From: Neorhizobium tomejilense
GTDB lineage: Bacteria > Pseudomonadota > Alphaproteobacteria > Rhizobiales > Rhizobiaceae
Direction: 5' to 3'
Length of the DNA stretch: 64,000 bases
Assembly: GCA_002968845.1 (NCBI GenBank)
Contig: PVBG01000004.1
Span: forward strand, 248,001 to 312,000
In this document: piece by piece, positions 1-7,756 of the stretch
Position numbering within the stretch: the first letter of the stretch is position 1
How the letters are laid out: every line of letters begins with the position of its first letter
Program-made: the position numbers and the translations under genes
The notes under the pieces: generated by a model
Told to the model about the DNA's origin: nothing
What the model saw: only the letters and a program-made list of their open reading frames with translations
Databases searched by the model: none

Positions 1-191
1 GCGGCGCTGCGCCCGGTGCAGAAATCGCCGCCCTTGGCATTCATCAGCACGACGCGGGTTTCCGACGACAGCGACTTCAATGCGGCGGCAATGGCCTGCA
101 CCATCTCGGGCGTCAGCGCATTGCCCTTGTCGGGACGGTTGAGGGTGATCTCGAGGACGTTCCCCCGGGTATTGATCAGGACGTCGGACAA
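1..191 (-). CDS. Enoyl-CoA hydratase/isomerase family protein, N-terminal part
   Basis: Only the first 63 codons are present; the gene runs off the window at base 1. The reading gives a crotonase-type N-terminus: SDVLINTRGNVLEITLNRP, then the helix starting PDKGNALTPEMV, and near the edge NAKGGDFCTGRS, where the family has its oxyanion-hole segment (usually G-FCAGAD). Members hydrate or isomerise acyl-CoA thioesters in the cytoplasm. A TTG at 191-189 is taken as start because GAGGAG lies 6 nt upstream and no ATG or GTG fits. It begins 10 nt after the stop of the molybdopterin subunit gene, so the two are probably co-transcribed. Substrate cannot be told from this fragment. Confidence 0.85.
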   Translation of the reverse strand, partial: MSDVLINTRGNVLEITLNRPDKGNALTPEMVQAIAAALKSLSSETRVVLMNAKGGDFCTGRSA

Positions 192-201
192 TGCTTTCTC
201 C

Positions 202-2553
202 TCAGGCTTCTTGTTTGGCTTTTGCCGCCCGGATCGCTTCCCAGATCCGGGAGGGCGTTGCCGGCATTTCGATATGGGTGACGCCGAGATCGGCGAGCGC
301 ATCGGTGATGGAGTTGATCGTCACGCCGAGCGACGGTGTCGTACCACCCTCGCCGCCCGGACGGAAACCGAGCGGATGGCTTTTCGCAGGCACTTCGCTG
401 ATATGGGTGTCGAAACTCGGAAAATCGGAAGCACGGGCCACCTGATAGTCCATGAAGGTAGCCGACAGGTTCTGGCCGGTCTCGCGGTCGTAATGCGACC
501 ATTCGAACAGCGCCTGGCCGGCACCCTGGACGATCCCGCCATGGGTCTGGCCATCGACGATCATCGGGTTCAGCGCCTTGCCGACGTCATCGACCGTCGA
601 ATAACGCGGGATATGGAAGAAGCCGGTTTCCGGATCGATCTCGATCTCGCAGACCGCGGCGCCATAGGGGTAGGCAAGCCCGTGGGTGGTCTCGTCGGAA
701 ACCGCCGCAAGCGTGCCCCGCAGCTCGTCCGGCAGGCCGAGATCGTTTTCCGCAGCCTGCGCCGCCTCGAACAGGCTGACGACGCCGTTCGATCCGCGGG
801 CGCGAAAATGGCCGTGGACGAAATCGATTTCTTCCGGCGCGACGTTCAGCATGAAGGCCGCAATCCTGCGGCCGCGCTCGATGATCTCGGCGGTTGCCTT
901 GTGCATGACGATGCTCGCGAAGCGCAGCGAGCGTCCGGAATGCGAACCGCCGCCGGCCGAGACGAAATCCGTATCGCTGGCGCGGATCTGCACGATCTCG
1001 TGGGAAACGCCGAGGAAGGAGCCAACCAGCTGGGCGAATGCGGTTTCGTGCCCCTGCCCTGTATTCTGGGTGCCGATGACGACGTCGACGATGCCGGCGG
1101 TCGGATCGACCGTGATCTCGGCGCGTTCGCGCGGCACGCCGCTGGTACCCTCGATATAGTTGGAAAGGCCGATGCCGCGATACATGCCGCGTTGGCGGGC
1201 TTCTGCGCGGCGCGCCTCGAAGCCCTTCCAGTCGGCCATCTCGAGCACCTTGTCCATGCAGCCGATATAGTCGCCATTGTCATAGATGACGCCCATCGGG
1301 TTGGAATAGGGGGAAGCCTCTTCCGGGATCATGTTGATGCGCCGCAGCTCCACCCGGTCGAAACCGAACTTGCGGGCGGCAAGGTCGATCATCCGCTCGA
1401 TGATGTACATCGCTTCGGGGCGGCCGGCGCTGCGATAGGGGATGGTCGGTACGGTATTCGACATCGCCGCGCGGAATTCCACATGCGCGACCGGCACCCG
1501 GTAGAGGCTGGTCATCAGCTGGATGCCCTTGTTGAGGGGCGTGTAGGACACCGTATGGGCGCCGATATTGCTGGTATTGACGGAGTGAAAGGCGAGGAAC
1601 TTGCCGTTTTCGTCGAGCGCAAGCCTGGCCTTCACATGCAGGTCGCGGCCCTGGAAGTCCGACAGGAAGGCCTCGATGCGTTCCGCCTGATGCTTGACGG
1701 GCCGGCCGGTCAGCTTGGCGGCGTAGGGCAGCAGCACGAATTCCGGATAGGTGGCGTTGCGGGTGCCGAAATTGCCGCCGACATCGCGGGGCGCGACGAC
1801 CCGCACGAAGGCCATGTCGACGCCGAGAGACGCCGCGATCTGCTCGCGCATCATCACGACGCCATGGCCACCGGACGCGTGGATGGTGAACTTGCCGGTC
1901 TCCGGATCGTATTCGGCGGCGGAGGAACGCGGCTCCATGTGCACACCGGTGACGCGTTGCGCCCAGCTGGTGAATTCGAGGACGTGAACGGCCTTGGCGA
2001 AAGCCTCCTCAGTGCCGGCCCTGTCGCCGACTTCGCCATCCATCGCCTTGTTGCCCGGCACGTGGTCCCAGAGCTGCGGCGCACCTTCTTCCAGCGCGTC
2101 GACGCCGCGCACGACCGCGGGCAGCTCCTCCCAGTCGATCTCGATTGCCTCAGCCGCATCCTTGGCGAGATTGGTGCTCTCGGCGATCACCATGGCGACC
2201 GCCTCGCCGACGAAACGGGCCCTGTCGGTCGGCAGCGCCTGGTGATGGGTGCGGGCGCGCTCTGTGCCGTCATAGTTCTTGATGCGGATGTCGGAGCCGA
2301 ATTGCGAACTGCCGATCGCATGCGGGATCGGCGCGATGCCGGCGGCAACGATATCCTCGCCGGTCAGGACGGCGAGCACACCCGGCATGTCGCGGGCGGC
2401 GGACGTGTCGATGCTGCGGATGATCGCATGCGCATGCGGCGAGCGCACGAAGGCGGCATAGGCCGTGTTTTCGAATTTGAGGTCGTCGGCATACTGGCCT
2501 TTGCCGGTGATCAACCGGTTGTCTTCCTTGCGCCTGACGTCTTCACCGATCAT
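202..2553 (-). CDS. Xanthine dehydrogenase/aldehyde oxidase-family molybdopterin-binding subunit
   Basis: 783 aa, the usual length for the large (molybdenum-cofactor) subunit of xanthine dehydrogenase/CO dehydrogenase-type hydroxylases. The N-terminal hammerhead domain starts at RRKEDNRLITGKG. Cofactor-contact motifs follow: GGNFGTRN at about 259-266, YRSAGRPEA at about 373-381, GQGHETAFAQ, and the C-terminal GEGGT with the presumed catalytic Glu. The CO-dehydrogenase loop AYRCSFR is absent, so CO is not the expected substrate; hydroxylation of an aldehyde or N-heterocycle is more likely. The ATG at 2553 is chosen over earlier in-frame codons because GGAGG precedes it. The FAD and 2Fe-2S partner subunits are not on the upstream side; if encoded nearby they must lie beyond base 1. 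Confidence 0.88.
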   Translation of the reverse strand: MIGEDVRRKEDNRLITGKGQYADDLKFENTAYAAFVRSPHAHAIIRSIDTSAARDMPGVLAVLTGEDIVAAGIAPIPHAIGSSQFGSDIRIKNYDGTERARTHHQALPTDRARFVGEAVAMVIAESTNLAKDAAEAIEIDWEELPAVVRGVDALEEGAPQLWDHVPGNKAMDGEVGDRAGTEEAFAKAVHVLEFTSWAQRVTGVHMEPRSSAAEYDPETGKFTIHASGGHGVVMMREQIAASLGVDMAFVRVVAPRDVGGNFGTRNATYPEFVLLPYAAKLTGRPVKHQAERIEAFLSDFQGRDLHVKARLALDENGKFLAFHSVNTSNIGAHTVSYTPLNKGIQLMTSLYRVPVAHVEFRAAMSNTVPTIPYRSAGRPEAMYIIERMIDLAARKFGFDRVELRRINMIPEEASPYSNPMGVIYDNGDYIGCMDKVLEMADWKGFEARRAEARQRGMYRGIGLSNYIEGTSGVPRERAEITVDPTAGIVDVVIGTQNTGQGHETAFAQLVGSFLGVSHEIVQIRASDTDFVSAGGGSHSGRSLRFASIVMHKATAEIIERGRRIAAFMLNVAPEEIDFVHGHFRARGSNGVVSLFEAAQAAENDLGLPDELRGTLAAVSDETTHGLAYPYGAAVCEIEIDPETGFFHIPRYSTVDDVGKALNPMIVDGQTHGGIVQGAGQALFEWSHYDRETGQNLSATFMDYQVARASDFPSFDTHISEVPAKSHPLGFRPGGEGGTTPSLGVTINSITDALADLGVTHIEMPATPSRIWEAIRAAKAKQEA

Positions 2554-2760
2554 GCCATTCCTCCCATTCACATCGTCCCACATATCCCGGACGACGGCAT
2601 TCCGCATGCGGCTCTTGGGCCTTCCTGAAGCGAAACGCAAATCAATTCATAATAGACATATTATATCCGTCAATGTTGAAAATTATGGCCTTCAGAAATG
2701 CTTTTCCTTTCGACGGTGGCCGAGCGCCGATGGAAACGAGGGAAAGTGCAAAAGTCTCGC

Positions 2761-2791
2761 AAGAAAAAAGGCCCAGACCGAGGTCTGGGCC
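2761..2791 (-). terminator. Rho-independent terminator after the alpha/beta hydrolase gene
   Basis: GGCCCAGACC and GGTCTGGGCC form a perfect inverted repeat (2770-2779 / 2782-2791). Read on the minus strand it is followed by TTTTTTCTT. It lies 26 nt after the hydrolase stop and separates the monooxygenase operon from the downstream molybdopterin subunit gene. Confidence 0.85.
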
Positions 2792-2816
2792 AAGCTTCCC
2801 TGGGAAGGGATTCACG

Positions 2817-3596
2817 TCAGGCGGCTTCCGGCCCCTGGTTGAGCACGTAGCCGGGGCCGCGCTTCAGGAAGTCGGTCCACAGCCGCAATGTACGTTCCGG
2901 CTGGTCGACCTCGATCGAATGGGCGGCGTCGAAGATGAAGGCACGCTGCGAGGTCGGGATATTGCGTTTCAGGTACGCGCCGGCCTCCGCCGGTACGACC
3001 TTGTCTTCGGTACCGAGCAGGATCAGCGTGACTGCCTCGATCGACGGCAGGCGCCTGCTGAGCGCCTCGTCGACCTGAACATTATTGGCGAGGCGCTCGT
3101 AGGTGCGGCCGTTGTTGGCCATTACTTCAGGCGATTTCGGCGTGGACTTGATCTTCTGCGGATGGGCATAGAGCGCCTTGAACCGCGCGTCCGGATCGGC
3201 AGGCAAACCGCCCTTGCCCTCGAAGCGGAAGCCGGCCGGCACGCCGAGGATCAGGTGGTCGACCATTTTCGGATGTTCGGCGGCAAGCCACAAGGCCGAC
3301 CAGCTGCCGAAGGACGAGCCGATCACGTCGAACCGCGGGCCGACCAGCTTTTCGGCGAACTCGGCGACCATGGCCATCCAGTCCCGCACCGTCTTCAGGC
3401 TTTCGTTGCCCTCGGTGCCGTCGAAGCCCGGGCAGATCGGCGCATAGACCGTGTGGTTTGCGGTCAGAGCCTTCAGCGGCTCGGTCAGCATCACGCCGCC
3501 GGCGGCATGCAGGTAGACAACCGGCTGCCCCGTGCCGCCGACATGATAGGAGAGCCTGCCGCGGGAAAGCTCGATCGTCTTCAATTCAAAGCTCAT
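2817..3596 (-). CDS. Alpha/beta hydrolase
   Basis: 259 aa single-domain alpha/beta hydrolase. Visible catalytic triad: nucleophile elbow IGSSFGS near residue 94, acid in GTEDKVVP near 195, and His in DAAHSIE near 224; the oxyanion strand is VVYLHAAGG. It has no signal peptide, so it acts in the cytoplasm. It follows the LLM monooxygenase by 14 nt with GAGGAG before the ATG and is last in a flavin reductase-monooxygenase-hydrolase operon closed by a strong terminator. From that order I infer that it hydrolyses an ester or lactone made by the monooxygenase. The hydrolase at 8914-9699 is a paralogue with the same partner type. Confidence 0.85.
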   Translation of the reverse strand: MSFELKTIELSRGRLSYHVGGTGQPVVYLHAAGGVMLTEPLKALTANHTVYAPICPGFDGTEGNESLKTVRDWMAMVAEFAEKLVGPRFDVIGSSFGSWSALWLAAEHPKMVDHLILGVPAGFRFEGKGGLPADPDARFKALYAHPQKIKSTPKSPEVMANNGRTYERLANNVQVDEALSRRLPSIEAVTLILLGTEDKVVPAEAGAYLKRNIPTSQRAFIFDAAHSIEVDQPERTLRLWTDFLKRGPGYVLNQGPEAA

Positions 3597-3610
3597 GGGT
3601 CAAACTCCTC

Positions 3611-4735
3611 TTACAGGCCAGCCACTTCGGGGGCGACGCGGTCGCGGAACAGTTCCATGCCGCGGCGAACGACGCTGCCCGGCATGTTGCCGACCTTGAT
3701 CGTCAGGTTCAGCAGGCCGCAATCCAGTTCCTGGCGCAGGCGCTTGATCTGCTTGATGACCGATTGAGGGCTGCCGCAGATGATCGAACCGGCTTCGATC
3801 TGTTCTTCCACCGTACGGCCGCGCAGCGTTGCGAGCCGCTTCTGGAAGTTTTCGCCGGCATCGGCCTCGGTGTAGTAGCGGCTCTGTCCGAGCACCAGCT
3901 GCTGGGCGGAGCGCTGCGGCCGCATCAGCGTCTGATGGAAATAGGTCTGAGCGGCCGCCATGTGGTGCCTCGCCTCCTCGTCGGTGTCGGCGATGCAGAT
4001 CTGCTGGCCGACCAGGATATCGTCCGGCGTCGGCTCCCAGCCGTAGGAGCGGGCGGTCTTCTTGAAATTATCGACGGCGGCCTTGGCGATCGACAGGTCC
4101 TGGATCAACGTGATGCCCATGATGGCGCGCATCTTGGCCACGAACTCGGCCGATTCCGCGTTGCTGGCGGACATCAGGATGCGCGGATGCGGCTTCTGGA
4201 TCGGCTTCGGCCAGATCGAGATGGCCGGAAACTGATAATGCTCGCCTTCCCAGCCGAAGGGCTCGTCCTCGGTCCAGCACTTGATGATCAGCTCGGTCGC
4301 TTCGCGCAGCCGGCTGCGGGATTCGCTCGGCGGGATGTTGTAGGCAATGTATTCGTGCGGGATGCCGCGCAGGAAGCCGGCAATCAGGCGGCCACCCGAC
4401 ATCACGTCGATCATCGCATATTCTTCGGCGACGCGGACCGGGTTCAAAAGCGGCAGGAGATTGCCGACGATCGCGATCTTCGCCTTGGATGTCTGGCGGG
4501 CAAGTGCGCCGGCGATCAGGTTTGGGTTCGACATCAGGCCGTAAGGGCTGAAATGGTGCTCGTTGCAGCCCACCCAGTCGAAACCGTAGTTCTCCGCATC
4601 GACCATCTCGTCGATATATTCGTTGTAGAGCGCCTGGATGCGGGTGCTGTCGATCCCGTGCGTGCTGACCGGCCATTCATGCGGCAGCTTGTCGTAATCG
4701 GGATAAGGCATCAGGTGGAAGAAGTTGAACTTCAT
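3611..4735 (-). CDS. LLM-class (bacterial luciferase-like) flavin-dependent monooxygenase
   Basis: 374 aa, normal for the luciferase-like monooxygenase family, which uses reduced FMN and O2 to oxidise organic substrates. Typical segments are MKFNFFHLMPYPDY at the N-terminus, YGFDWVGCNEHHF, LLPLLNPVRVAEEYAMIDV, SGGRLIAGFLRG and, C-terminal, IICGSPQSVIKQIK. GGAG stands before the ATG. A flavin reductase gene lies directly upstream and could supply FMNH2, making a two-component system; an alpha/beta hydrolase follows. The gene at 7757-8917 is a clear paralogue. Substrate is unknown; Baeyer-Villiger-type or terpenoid/nitrilotriacetate-like oxidation are family possibilities only. Confidence 0.88.
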   Translation of the reverse strand: MKFNFFHLMPYPDYDKLPHEWPVSTHGIDSTRIQALYNEYIDEMVDAENYGFDWVGCNEHHFSPYGLMSNPNLIAGALARQTSKAKIAIVGNLLPLLNPVRVAEEYAMIDVMSGGRLIAGFLRGIPHEYIAYNIPPSESRSRLREATELIIKCWTEDEPFGWEGEHYQFPAISIWPKPIQKPHPRILMSASNAESAEFVAKMRAIMGITLIQDLSIAKAAVDNFKKTARSYGWEPTPDDILVGQQICIADTDEEARHHMAAAQTYFHQTLMRPQRSAQQLVLGQSRYYTEADAGENFQKRLATLRGRTVEEQIEAGSIICGSPQSVIKQIKRLRQELDCGLLNLTIKVGNMPGSVVRRGMELFRDRVAPEVAGL

Positions 4736-4804
4736 GGAAAGCTCCGCTGGGACCGTCGCCGGATGAAGGCAAAACGGATCCGACGATGGTGATTGAAAGT
4801 TGGA

Positions 4805-5416
4805 TCAGTTGCTGGCGACGAGGCGCGGCGCGACGTCGTCGACGCGGCTGGCCATCACCATTTCGGCAAAGCTGACGACCTGCGAAGCAACGATCTCGAG
4901 CGGCTGGGCAACCTCGCGGCGAGCCGGCTTGCCGTCGACGAAAGGTTTCTCGTTGGATTTGATGGTCGCCGCGTAAGGGGTCGGCCAGCCGCGCAGCGCA
5001 TGCACGACCGAACGCAGGCCGATCAGCGTTGCGCCGAGCGCCTGGTCGCCGGCGGCACAGACGATGCAGCCGACGGCCCGGCCGTCGAAATAGGAGCGCA
5101 CGTCTCCCCGCATGTCTTCCGTGTAGTCGATGGCGTTCTTGATCGTGCCGGACATGCCGCCGTGATAGCTCGGCGTTGCTATGATGATGCCGTCGGCGCG
5201 GCGAAGCGACTGGAGCAGGCGAAGGGCGGCCGGAGTGCGGTGCGTCACGCCAGGATCGAAGAGCGGCAGCTCGAGTTCTGCGCCGCAGATGAGGTCGATT
5301 TCCGCGCCCGCCTTTTCGGCAGCCAGGAGACAGTAGCGTAGCGCGAGCTCGGAGCTCGAGCCGGGGCGCTGGGTCCCGCCGATACCGACGATAAAGGGTT
5401 TGCGGGTCTGCGTCAT
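4805..5416 (-). CDS. NAD(P)H-dependent FMN reductase
   Basis: 203 aa flavodoxin-fold reductase. It starts MTQTRKPFIVGIGGTQRPGS with the phosphate-binding GT-RPGSSSE loop of the SsuE/MsuE/ArsH-like group, then IIIATPSYHGGMSGTIKNA, the conserved flavin-ring loop. It would reduce FMN with NAD(P)H in the cytosol for the adjacent LLM monooxygenase. The ATG at 5416 has GGAGGA 6 nt upstream; the frame stays open further but without signals. It is the first gene of the minus-strand operon and is divergent from the GntR gene across about 200 bp. Confidence 0.88.
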   Translation of the reverse strand: MTQTRKPFIVGIGGTQRPGSSSELALRYCLLAAEKAGAEIDLICGAELELPLFDPGVTHRTPAALRLLQSLRRADGIIIATPSYHGGMSGTIKNAIDYTEDMRGDVRSYFDGRAVGCIVCAAGDQALGATLIGLRSVVHALRGWPTPYAATIKSNEKPFVDGKPARREVAQPLEIVASQVVSFAEMVMASRVDDVAPRLVASN

Positions 5417-5473
5417 GGGGTCTCCTCCTTCGGCCGAAGCCGATTGCCTTATCAGGCGCCTCAAGGAGAATTT

Positions 5474-5541
5474 GTATACCTTTAAAGTGAAAGTCAAGGA
5501 TTTTATGCCTTCATTAAGCCATGGCCCCTCAACTGGTATAC
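5474..5541. promoter_or_regulatory. Two GTATAC-centred half-palindromes in the divergent promoter region
   Basis: The 198 bp between the flavin reductase and gntR starts hold TTGTATACCT (core 5474-5479) and TGGTATACAC (core 5536-5541), inverted copies sharing TGTATACC, 62 bp apart. FCD-type GntR proteins such as UxuR/ExuR bind GTATAC-centred palindromes (established), so these are candidate operators for the adjacent regulator (inference). The surrounding sequence is AT-rich compared with the genes. Confidence 0.45.
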
Positions 5542-5614
5542 ACTTTTTGTCGATTGGCCTCGGCGGATGGTTTGTCGTAGTCTCCTCCATCATGAAGAAG
5601 GAACAGGTGGCGGC

Positions 5615-6322
5615 TTGACGAACGAGACAACCAGAGACGGAGCCAAGGACGGGGCGACGCAGAGCGCCGTCGAAACCGCCTATCACCGCATCCGGCACCT
5701 GATCCTCACCGGCGAGATGCGCTCCGGCGACAAGCTGCTCGAAAACCAGCTTGCCGTCGCGATCGGCGTTTCCCGCACGCCGATCCGAGAGGCTTTGAAC
5801 CGGCTGAACGCCGAGGGCCTGGTGGTGCTGGAACGCTACCGGCGGGGGATCGTCGCGGATTTTTCGCTTGACGACGCGGTCGAAATCTTTCGGCTGCGTG
5901 CCATTCTCGAAGGTCATGCGACCAGCCGCGCCGCCACCCGCATTTCGGAAGCCGACCTGCAGCGGCTGCAGGAGCTGGAACGGTTGATGGAGACCCAGTT
6001 CGAGGAACTCGGCTGGAACGAACATCTTGAAGGGTTCGACAAGCTCAATGGGGAATTCCACGCGGTGATCGCCGCTGCCGCCGAAAGCCCGCGGCTTGAA
6101 AAGATCCTCGCCTCCTCGCTGGAACTGCCGGCCTCGATATTCAACCGATATTCGGAGCCGGTCGAGGTGCGCACGCGCCGCACCCACGCCCAGCACAGGG
6201 AAATCCTCGCGGCACTGAAGGCCCGCAACCCGGAATGGGCGCAGGCGGCGATGAACGCCCATCTCTTCTCGCTTTTGCCGACCGCTTCGGGCTCGCTGGA
6301 GCATGAAGACGGGGCGAAATGA
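5615..6322 (+). CDS. GntR-family transcriptional regulator, FCD domain
   Basis: 235 aa. The N-terminal winged helix covers about residues 20-85, with LLENQLAVAIGVSRTPIREAL as the helix-turn-helix. The C-terminal all-helical FCD domain starts at FRLRAILEGHAT and includes FHAVIAAAAE and the metal-site style HREIL and H in MNAHLFSLL. TTG at 5615 is chosen because AGGTGG lies just upstream; an ATG at 5567 is an alternative. It is divergent from the flavin reductase operon, with two GTATAC sites in between, and so is the likely regulator of that operon and perhaps of the second monooxygenase pair. FCD proteins usually respond to small organic acids. Confidence 0.88.
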   Translation: MTNETTRDGAKDGATQSAVETAYHRIRHLILTGEMRSGDKLLENQLAVAIGVSRTPIREALNRLNAEGLVVLERYRRGIVADFSLDDAVEIFRLRAILEGHATSRAATRISEADLQRLQELERLMETQFEELGWNEHLEGFDKLNGEFHAVIAAAAESPRLEKILASSLELPASIFNRYSEPVEVRTRRTHAQHREILAALKARNPEWAQAAMNAHLFSLLPTASGSLEHEDGAK

Positions 6323-6375
6323 GACGCGAGCCCCGCTTTCGTTGAGGCTCCCGCGGACCGGCCGTTGCCGATCTG

Positions 6376-7047
6376 CTACCGGTTGGTGGCCATCCACAGG
6401 ACGTGCCGGCCGCCGCGCTTGCCGTTGGCGCGCACGTAAACCTCCTCGGTGGCAAATCCGACATCCCGCAATCGGTGGGTAAAACCTGCGTCCGGCGCCG
6501 ACGACCAGACAGCCAGGACGCCGTTGGCGCGCAGCGCAGCCTTGGCGGCCCGAAGCCCGGCGTGGTTATAGAGGCTGTCGTTGGAAGCCCGCGTCAGGCC
6601 TTCGGGGCCGTTGTCGACATCGAGCAGGATGGCATCGTAAGCGGCGTTGCGCGACCGGATCAGCGCTCCGACATCACCGACATGAATATTGACACGCGGA
6701 TCGTCGAGCGTGCCCTTGTGAAATTCCGCCATCGGCCCGCGCGCCCAGTCGACCACGGCCGGAACCAGTTCCGCGACGGTCACCCTGGTATCGTCCGGCA
6801 GGGCTCCCAGGGCCGCCCGCAGGGTAAACCCCATGCCGAGGCCGCCGATCAGCATGTGGGTATTTTTCCGGCCGGCAATCCGCTCGCAGGAGAGCGTCGC
6901 CAGCGCCTCTTCCGAACCGCTCAGCCGGCTGTTCATCAGCTCGGTCGAGCCGAGCATGATCGAAAATTCGGCCCCGCGCTGCTTCAGGCGCAGTTCGCCG
7001 CCCTCACCGGGAATGGTTGCGCGGTCAAGCTGGATCCAGGGAAGCAT
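6376..7047 (-). CDS. Spermidine synthase-like (SAM-fold) protein
   Basis: 223 aa with the Rossmann fold of spermine/spermidine synthase-family proteins: motif I GGLGMGFTLRAAL near residue 69, acidic end of strand 2 in VTVAELVPAVVDWA, LLDVDNGPEGL, and C-terminal GRHVLWMAT. The family's usual polyamine-site sequences are not obvious, and many bacterial members of this short type have no proven activity, so I call only the fold. It is convergent with gntR and has no operon partner. An SDR or methyltransferase role is not supported. Confidence 0.75.
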   Translation of the reverse strand: MLPWIQLDRATIPGEGGELRLKQRGAEFSIMLGSTELMNSRLSGSEEALATLSCERIAGRKNTHMLIGGLGMGFTLRAALGALPDDTRVTVAELVPAVVDWARGPMAEFHKGTLDDPRVNIHVGDVGALIRSRNAAYDAILLDVDNGPEGLTRASNDSLYNHAGLRAAKAALRANGVLAVWSSAPDAGFTHRLRDVGFATEEVYVRANGKRGGRHVLWMATNR

Positions 7048-7079
7048 CGCCTATCTCATCGTCTCGTGTGGGACGCCTC

Positions 7080-7352
7080 CTAACACAGACGTTGCGGGGA
7101 AAACACCGACCTATCGGTGGTCGGCGGAAGAATCGGGTCACCGAGGCCGTGCTGACGATGGTGAATTCGCTCCGATGGCAGTTGTGGGGCAGGCTCCGCA
7201 ACAACCGACCTGCAACAGACCGATAGCGGCGGAATCGTCAGTGCCTGGATCAGCACAAAAGCGAGCTCTTCGAGTTCGCCATCGGTAAACTCTGAATAAT
7301 CGTCTCCGATCGGAAGATTATCCGAGCACCCGTCGTTGTTTTTTGGATTCAT
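7080..7352 (-). CDS. Small hypothetical open frame
   Basis: About 90 codons starting MNPKNNDGCSDNLPIG, with an acidic helix-like stretch DGELEELAFVLIQALT. The ribosome site (GGCGAG) is weak and the C-terminal part reads like non-coding sequence (HHRQHGLGDPILPPTTD). Not recognised. It could be a real small protein of about 35-45 conserved residues or chance. Confidence 0.22.
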   Translation of the reverse strand: MNPKNNDGCSDNLPIGDDYSEFTDGELEELAFVLIQALTIPPLSVCCRSVVAEPAPQLPSERIHHRQHGLGDPILPPTTDRSVFSPQRLC

Positions 7353-7423
7353 GTCTCGCCCCAGCCCGCGGCGACCATGCATGAAATTTTGTAAATAGCA
7401 TCACCTTTTTGATGCTGTGCTGC

Positions 7424-7643
7424 AAAAATAAAAAGGCCCGCGCCTTTCCCCCTGCGCGGGCCTCTCCTAAGACGTAACCTCTTCTACGCTCGACTTAGGA
7501 GAATGCTATTGTACTCCGGACTGAAAAGTCCTCAATTCGTCCAAAAGACCTAGCACAAGGGGTATAGCCCCGAGGGGAGCGGCCGGCTTTTGGGGCGCCG
7601 GCCGCTAAGACCGCAGCGACTGGGGGGTGACAATTGTGCGGTC
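7424..7643 (-). ncRNA. Candidate structured small RNA with Rho-independent terminator
   Basis: In a 700 bp gap, the minus strand gives a series of perfect stems: GACCGCA/TGCGGTC (7609-7615/7637-7643), GCGGCCGGC/GCCGGCCGC (7579-7587/7597-7605), GGACT/AGTCC (7518-7522/7527-7531), TCTCCTAAG/CTTAGGAGA (7463-7471/7494-7502) and GGCCCGCGC/GCGCGGGCC (7435-7443/7454-7462). The last is followed on the minus strand by TTTTTATTTTT, a strong intrinsic terminator. No gene on that strand needs it: the monooxygenase gene ends at 7757, and the only frame between is not coding-like. The mature RNA may be only the 3' three stems (about 110 nt). I cannot assign it to a named rhizobial sRNA family. Confidence 0.55.
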
Positions 7644-7756
7644 CTGCGCCTCAAATGACGACAATCGCGACCACACATCAAGATGAACCTTGGGTGATAT
7701 GACTACGCCCAAAGGCTTCATAGGCTTATCAAAATCATCAAATTGGCATCCCCTCC

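Noticed and set aside
16..2628. Very long open frame on the plus strand opposite the molybdopterin subunit
   Set aside because: It is an antisense frame of a GC-rich gene; the minus-strand protein has clear family motifs and ribosome site, the plus-strand translation has none.
5417..6397. Extension of the flavin reductase frame upstream over the GntR gene
   Set aside because: No start signal or family sequence upstream of 5416; it is the shadow of the GntR coding strand.
7688..7716. Weak stem CCTTGGG/CCCAAAGG after the second monooxygenase
   Set aside because: Imperfect and without a T-run; not kept as terminator.
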